A stretch of DNA of 64,000 nucleotides from Nitrococcus mobilis Nb-231 (GTDB lineage Bacteria; Pseudomonadota; Gammaproteobacteria; Nitrococcales; Nitrococcaceae), in NCBI RefSeq assembly GCF_000153205.1, contig NZ_CH672427.1:2428342-2492341 (forward strand), given 5' to 3'. This document shows, one piece after another, positions 60,245-64,000 of the stretch. Within the stretch, counting starts at the first letter, position 1; every line of letters begins with the position of its first letter. A program made the translations under genes and the position numbers. The notes under the pieces are model-generated. The model made no database searches and was not told the origin of the DNA. It saw only the letters and a list, made by a program, of their open reading frames with translations.

Positions 60245-62608
60245 CTACGACGCCGGCAGGCGCACATTGCGTCGTCCCATGATTCTCGGTTTGCGCCGTT
60301 TCAGGCGCTTGGCTTCCTTATGGCGACGCAGCGCCGCGGCAATGAGCTGTTCCTGGCAGCCCTCGCCGTTCTCGTCGCTTGGACGACGCTGGACGTAGGT
60401 GCCGTCGGAGCGCATGTCCCAGGCACTGCGTTGGTCGTTGAGATGGAGGTCGATGATCTGGCGCAGCTCCGCCTGCAGCGGTGTATCCTCCACGGGCACT
60501 AACACCTCCACCCGATGCTCGAGATTGCGCATCATGGAATCGGCGGAGCCGATGTAGTACTCCTCGTCTCCGCCGTTGTGGAAATAGTAAATACGGCTGT
60601 GCTCGAGGAATCGGCCGACCATGCTGATGATGCGAACGTTTTCGGACACGCCGGGTATCCCCGGGCGCAGGCGGCAAGTGTCTCTTATCAGGAGGTCCAC
60701 GCGTACCCCCGCCTGTGAGGCGAGGTAGAGCTCGCGAGTAATATCGGGATCCTCCAGGGCATTCATTTTCATCTGAATGAGGCCAGGTTGGGCGGCACTG
60801 TGCAGTGCGATCTCACGGCGTATCTTCGCGATCAGCGATCGCTTCAAGAGCTTCGGCGCCGGTAGAATCTTCCGGTAGTTTCGCTTCGGCGTGTAGCCGG
60901 TAGTCAGGTAATTGAACAGCTCGATCAGATCCCGGCCAATGTCCTCATTACAGGTGAAAAGCCCCAAATCGTCGTAGAGCCGAGCCGTGCCGGCATGATA
61001 ATTCCCTGTTCCTATGTGAGTATAGAGGCGCAGTCCGTTGTAATCGCGCCGCACGACCAGCACGAGCTTGCAATGCGTTTTAAGACCGACCACACCATAA
61101 GTAACGTGGATGCCGGCCTCTTCCATCCGGCTCGCCCAGCGGATATTGGCCGTTTCATCGAAACTGGCTTTGAGCTCGACCACTACCGCCACCTGCTTGC
61201 CGTTCTGGGCGGCTTCGATGAGGTAATCGACGATCCTGGTTTCACCCGACGTGCGGTAAAGCGTCATTTTGACAGCGCGCACTTTGGGGTCGTTACTCGC
61301 CTCAAGCAAAAACCGCTCTACCGAGCTCGAAAACGATTCGTAGGGATGCTGCACGAGAATGGGGCCGTGGTCGCGGATCGCATAAAAAATATTCGGTGAA
61401 TCCAGCTTCGGGTGATCTACCGGATAATGGGGTAGATAGTGCAGTTCTTGATCCGGTAACAAGGCTATCTGCCAGAGATCGCGCTTTGCCAGCATGCCGT
61501 CGTCGGTGTAGAAGACATCTCTCTGCTCGTCGAGTCCGAAGTTTGCCGCGATCATGCCGCGGCGAAACGGATCCATATTGCGTTCCACCTTGATGCGCAC
61601 AATGGGGGCGAAGCGCCGTTCGCGCACCTCGGACTCGATCATGGCGAGAAGATCGTCTGCACTCTCCTCGTCGTGATCGGTATTTGCATTGCGCGTGACG
61701 TGAAACAGCTCGCAGGCTCGCACGTCCATGTTCGGGAACAGCAAGTCCAGGTTATGCGACATGATCTGTTCGAGAGCGACAAAGCGTTTTGAGTCACCGA
61801 CGGGTAGAAACCGCGGTATGTCCGCACCGAGCGGTACCTTCACCCGCGCGCGAACCTCCTCGTCGTCATCGGCGGTATAGGCGAGGCTCACGAGTAGATT
61901 CAGCGACAGAGTCGAGATGAACGGAAACGGATGCGCGGAGTCGACCGCTTGCGGCGTTACCAACGGGAAAATGTTTTCAATATAATGCGCGCGCATCTGC
62001 GCCTGCTCATCCTTCGCCAGCGCGTCGTACGAGAGAATGGCGATTCCGTGCTTTTCCAGCTCCGCGAGGAGATTGGGAAGGAGGGCTTCGGTTTCCTCCT
62101 CGATCTCGCGAACCACCGCGTAGCACTCTTCGATCTGCTGTTGCGGCGAGCGACCGTCGACGGTGAGCTCACACACGCCGGCCCCCACCTGTTGCTTCAA
62201 TCCGCCGATGCGCTTCATGAAGAACTCGTCTAAATTGGCGGCGGCAATAGCTAGGAATTTGAGGCGCTCCAGCAAGGGCGTGCGCTCGTCGCCCGCCTCG
62301 TGCAATACTCGGCGATTGAACGCCAGCCAGGTAAGTTCGCGGTTGAGATAATATTCGGGTGAGCCGAGATCGGTTCCGGTGGATTCGTCGGTGGTCGTTT
62401 GCGGCCTGCGTTTCTCCGCGGACACTTTGCGTGATCGGCCTGCTTGCGGTGCTTGCCCTGGTGAGCTTGGCGCCGACTCCGCCACCTCGCTCGGACCCGC
62501 CGTAGGTTCGCTCGCCTGAGTAGCTGCCATTGTATCGGCGGTCGGTCTAGTATCTTCGACCAGGCTCAGCGGGGTGTGCTGATCCTTATTTGACCGCTTG
62601 GTGGCCAT
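60245..62608 (-). CDS. ppk: Polyphosphate kinase 1
   Basis: A 787-residue enzyme that makes polyphosphate from ATP. After a ~75-residue variable, Pro/Ser-rich tail, YYLNRELTWLAFNRRVLHEA opens the N domain. The phosphorylated His lies in VGLKTHCKLVLVVRR and the second His in YTHIGTGNYHAGTARLYDDL; VKMTLYRTSGETRIVDYLIE and IGSADSMMRNLEHRVEVLVP are further PPK1 signatures. The N-terminal extension is longer than in E. coli (688 aa total). ATG 62608 is backed by GGAGGCAAC. The CHAD protein gene lies upstream on the same strand. Confidence 0.95.
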   Translation of the reverse strand: MATKRSNKDQHTPLSLVEDTRPTADTMAATQASEPTAGPSEVAESAPSSPGQAPQAGRSRKVSAEKRRPQTTTDESTGTDLGSPEYYLNRELTWLAFNRRVLHEAGDERTPLLERLKFLAIAAANLDEFFMKRIGGLKQQVGAGVCELTVDGRSPQQQIEECYAVVREIEEETEALLPNLLAELEKHGIAILSYDALAKDEQAQMRAHYIENIFPLVTPQAVDSAHPFPFISTLSLNLLVSLAYTADDDEEVRARVKVPLGADIPRFLPVGDSKRFVALEQIMSHNLDLLFPNMDVRACELFHVTRNANTDHDEESADDLLAMIESEVRERRFAPIVRIKVERNMDPFRRGMIAANFGLDEQRDVFYTDDGMLAKRDLWQIALLPDQELHYLPHYPVDHPKLDSPNIFYAIRDHGPILVQHPYESFSSSVERFLLEASNDPKVRAVKMTLYRTSGETRIVDYLIEAAQNGKQVAVVVELKASFDETANIRWASRMEEAGIHVTYGVVGLKTHCKLVLVVRRDYNGLRLYTHIGTGNYHAGTARLYDDLGLFTCNEDIGRDLIELFNYLTTGYTPKRNYRKILPAPKLLKRSLIAKIRREIALHSAAQPGLIQMKMNALEDPDITRELYLASQAGVRVDLLIRDTCRLRPGIPGVSENVRIISMVGRFLEHSRIYYFHNGGDEEYYIGSADSMMRNLEHRVEVLVPVEDTPLQAELRQIIDLHLNDQRSAWDMRSDGTYVQRRPSDENGEGCQEQLIAAALRRHKEAKRLKRRKPRIMGRRNVRLPAS

Positions 62609-62817
62609 GTTGCCTCCTCGCCTATGAGGGCGCAGCGTCATGTCGGAGATGGAGCCGGTGACTTTACGTGCTCCCCATTATAGGGGGGCGACAGCGGCTT
62701 TAGCGGTGTTTCGCCCAGGGCCGCCCGCGTCGTTTCTTTGACACCGCTTTTGAGAGCTTGGCTGACATCCTAACATTTGAGCCTTGGGATACCAGCGGCT
62801 GGCGGACGCTTTCGCGA

Positions 62818-63999
62818 TCAGTTCGCTGCCACCGTTTTGAACGTTTGTCGGAAGCGTTTCCGATTGCGCGGTTTATTGAAACGCGCGAAGCATTTGGCGA
62901 ACCGTCGGCGTTCCCTGTGTTGCCTCCAAATGAGCTCCCCTAAGAGTTGTCCCATGGCGAGTAGACAATCCACTGTGGCGAATTTTGCCTGCTCCATCTC
63001 GTGAGCGATTCGCCGCAGGGCTGCCTCCTGAGTCACGAGATCGTTGAAATCCCCTAGGTTTTTCTGTAGGCGTTTAAGTGCTTTGATCAGTGGGTCGATG
63101 TCGTTGGAATCGTAGAGGCTGTAAAAGAGTTCTAGGAGATAACGCAGTTTTTTGCACTCGATGCGTAGTTTGTGCAATACGTCGGCAGAGCTATCCGGCC
63201 CAATGGCGTTGGCGCGTTTCTCAACTCTGCGGTAAGCCTGCCAGATACGTTTCGATGCCACGTCCATGACCGGTTGCCGGGCGATTCGTTCGATCAACAG
63301 TTCCGGCTGTGAACCATCGAGGTGGGCGCGCCATGTGTCCACCAACGCATGGTAGCGTTTCGAGCGTAGGGCCGCCGTCAAGCGACGACGCGCGGTGGAG
63401 CGATGGCGGCGCAGATATTGGCCAAGCGGGGCCAGATCCTTACTTGCCGCCTCGGGGAGGCTGGCACGGTAATTGTTCATGCGCAGGAGGTGAACATCCA
63501 GATCCCGCACCGGACCGGTAACCGAGCCGAGCCATTTGAACTCTTCTCTGAAATGATCTTTGGATTGCGGTTCGAATACTTTGCCGATCAATGCCAGGAT
63601 CGAGCGTGTGCGGCGACCGGCCACCCGAAAGTCATGCAAAAATTCCATGTCCAGATCACGGCGAACGCCGGCTTCATTAACCAGTAGGGTGTCGAGCAAG
63701 GTCCGGCAGATGGCGAGCGCTGCCTCACCAGCGGTCATGGTCGGCTCGAGGCCTATTTCGGGTTTGGAACGGTAGGAGCTGGGTTCGTGCCCGATGATCT
63801 CGAGCGCCTCTTGGAAGGTCTCATGCGTAGCTGGGTCAAGCCCGAGATCATATTCGAGATAACGTGTGATCCGGCGCAGCGTGGCAGGATGGTCGCCGCA
63901 GGTCGCGGCTACCTGCAGCTTCGGATCGAGCGCTTTCGATTGATCGTTATTGGCCTCGGGATCCGTCACGTGTGTTTGTATGAGTTGCACGCACGCCAT
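62818..63999 (-). CDS. CHAD domain protein, 5' end at or beyond the window edge
   Basis: 393 residues are visible; the first ATG is at the last bases of the window, so the true start may lie outside. The C-terminal ~300 residues are a CHAD domain, a histidine-rich alpha-helical fold that binds polyphosphate: FLHDFRVAGRRTRSILALIG and ADVLHKLRIECKKLRYLLEL are its two repeated H-x-x-R...K/R motifs. The first ~75 residues may be the end of a CYTH domain, with which CHAD often pairs. Placed just upstream of ppk on the same strand, it suggests a role at polyphosphate granules. Confidence 0.85.
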   Translation of the reverse strand: MACVQLIQTHVTDPEANNDQSKALDPKLQVAATCGDHPATLRRITRYLEYDLGLDPATHETFQEALEIIGHEPSSYRSKPEIGLEPTMTAGEAALAICRTLLDTLLVNEAGVRRDLDMEFLHDFRVAGRRTRSILALIGKVFEPQSKDHFREEFKWLGSVTGPVRDLDVHLLRMNNYRASLPEAASKDLAPLGQYLRRHRSTARRRLTAALRSKRYHALVDTWRAHLDGSQPELLIERIARQPVMDVASKRIWQAYRRVEKRANAIGPDSSADVLHKLRIECKKLRYLLELFYSLYDSNDIDPLIKALKRLQKNLGDFNDLVTQEAALRRIAHEMEQAKFATVDCLLAMGQLLGELIWRQHRERRRFAKCFARFNKPRNRKRFRQTFKTVAAN

Positions 64000-64000
64000 G

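Noticed and set aside
1-64000. CRISPR array
   Set aside because: No series of regularly spaced identical short repeats was seen; all repeats found are terminal inverted repeats, dispersed MITE copies or the attachment duplication.

Overview
The window looks like chromosomal DNA of a gammaproteobacterium, probably a sulfur-oxidising, polyhydroxybutyrate- and polyphosphate-storing organism of Chromatiales/Ectothiorhodospiraceae type. The evidence is the gammaproteobacterial gene orders yebC-ruvC-ruvA-ruvB, glrK-qseG-glrR, rplM-rpsI and crp/speD/coq7; a RegB/RegA redox system beside a type II sulfide:quinone oxidoreductase; phaR/phaB; and ppk1 with a CHAD protein. The genus cannot be read from sequence alone. 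No rRNA, CRISPR array or complete prophage is present.

Layout. 1-4.8 kb: housekeeping-type genes (OmpA/MotB-like end, hydrolase, DUF4389, DUF2237, a fused alpha-beta 2-oxoacid dehydrogenase E1, DUF2945). 4.8-12.3 kb: an accessory junkyard with two PIN-domain toxin-antitoxin pairs and candidate operators, a ribbon-helix-helix/coiled-coil gene pair, two REP-associated transposase relics, an Avd-like fragment, a transposase tail, a lipase-like hydrolase of lower GC, a 153-bp MITE, and a decayed IS91-family element that cut a glyoxalase-fold gene. 12.5-19.4 kb: an outer-membrane protein, RegB-RegA, then divergent sqr and a persulfide dioxygenase-SulP pair; the dioxygenase frame carries an amber codon. 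20-26.7 kb: GlrR-QseG-GlrK and RuvB-RuvA-RuvC-YebC, all on the minus strand. 26.8-30.2 kb: a second MITE family, a DUF481 protein and a decayed arylsulfatase. 30.2-52.9 kb: mostly core genes (HDOD sensor, phaR, phaB, acpH, thioesterase, DEAD-box helicase, monothiol glutaredoxin, RNase T, pyrC, argG, Ycf45-like R3H ATPase, otsA plus GH15, PilZ, crp, speD, coq7, rplM, rpsI, tRNA-Gln).

52.9-59.2 kb: an island of about 6.3 kb inserted in the 3' end of tRNA-Gln(CUG), bounded by a 35-bp direct repeat. It holds a broken tyrosine integrase, an excisionase-like gene, a phage-type repressor with two perfect 16-bp palindromic operators, an IS701-family element with CTAG target duplication, a small secreted protein, a DUF2726 protein and an AT-rich AIPR-family abortive-infection gene. 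59.2-64 kb: a secreted beta-rich protein, polyphosphate kinase and a CHAD protein cut by the window end.

How the genes fit together. SQR makes persulfide from sulfide, the dioxygenase oxidises it to sulfite, and SulP probably moves the resulting oxyanion; RegBA next door senses the quinone/redox state. phaR-phaB and ppk-CHAD point to carbon and phosphate storage. otsA-GH15 is a translationally coupled trehalose pair. The accessory DNA is dominated by small inverted-repeat elements, several of them sitting right at gene starts or gene breaks. The best candidate for an unusual system is the tRNA-Gln defence island.
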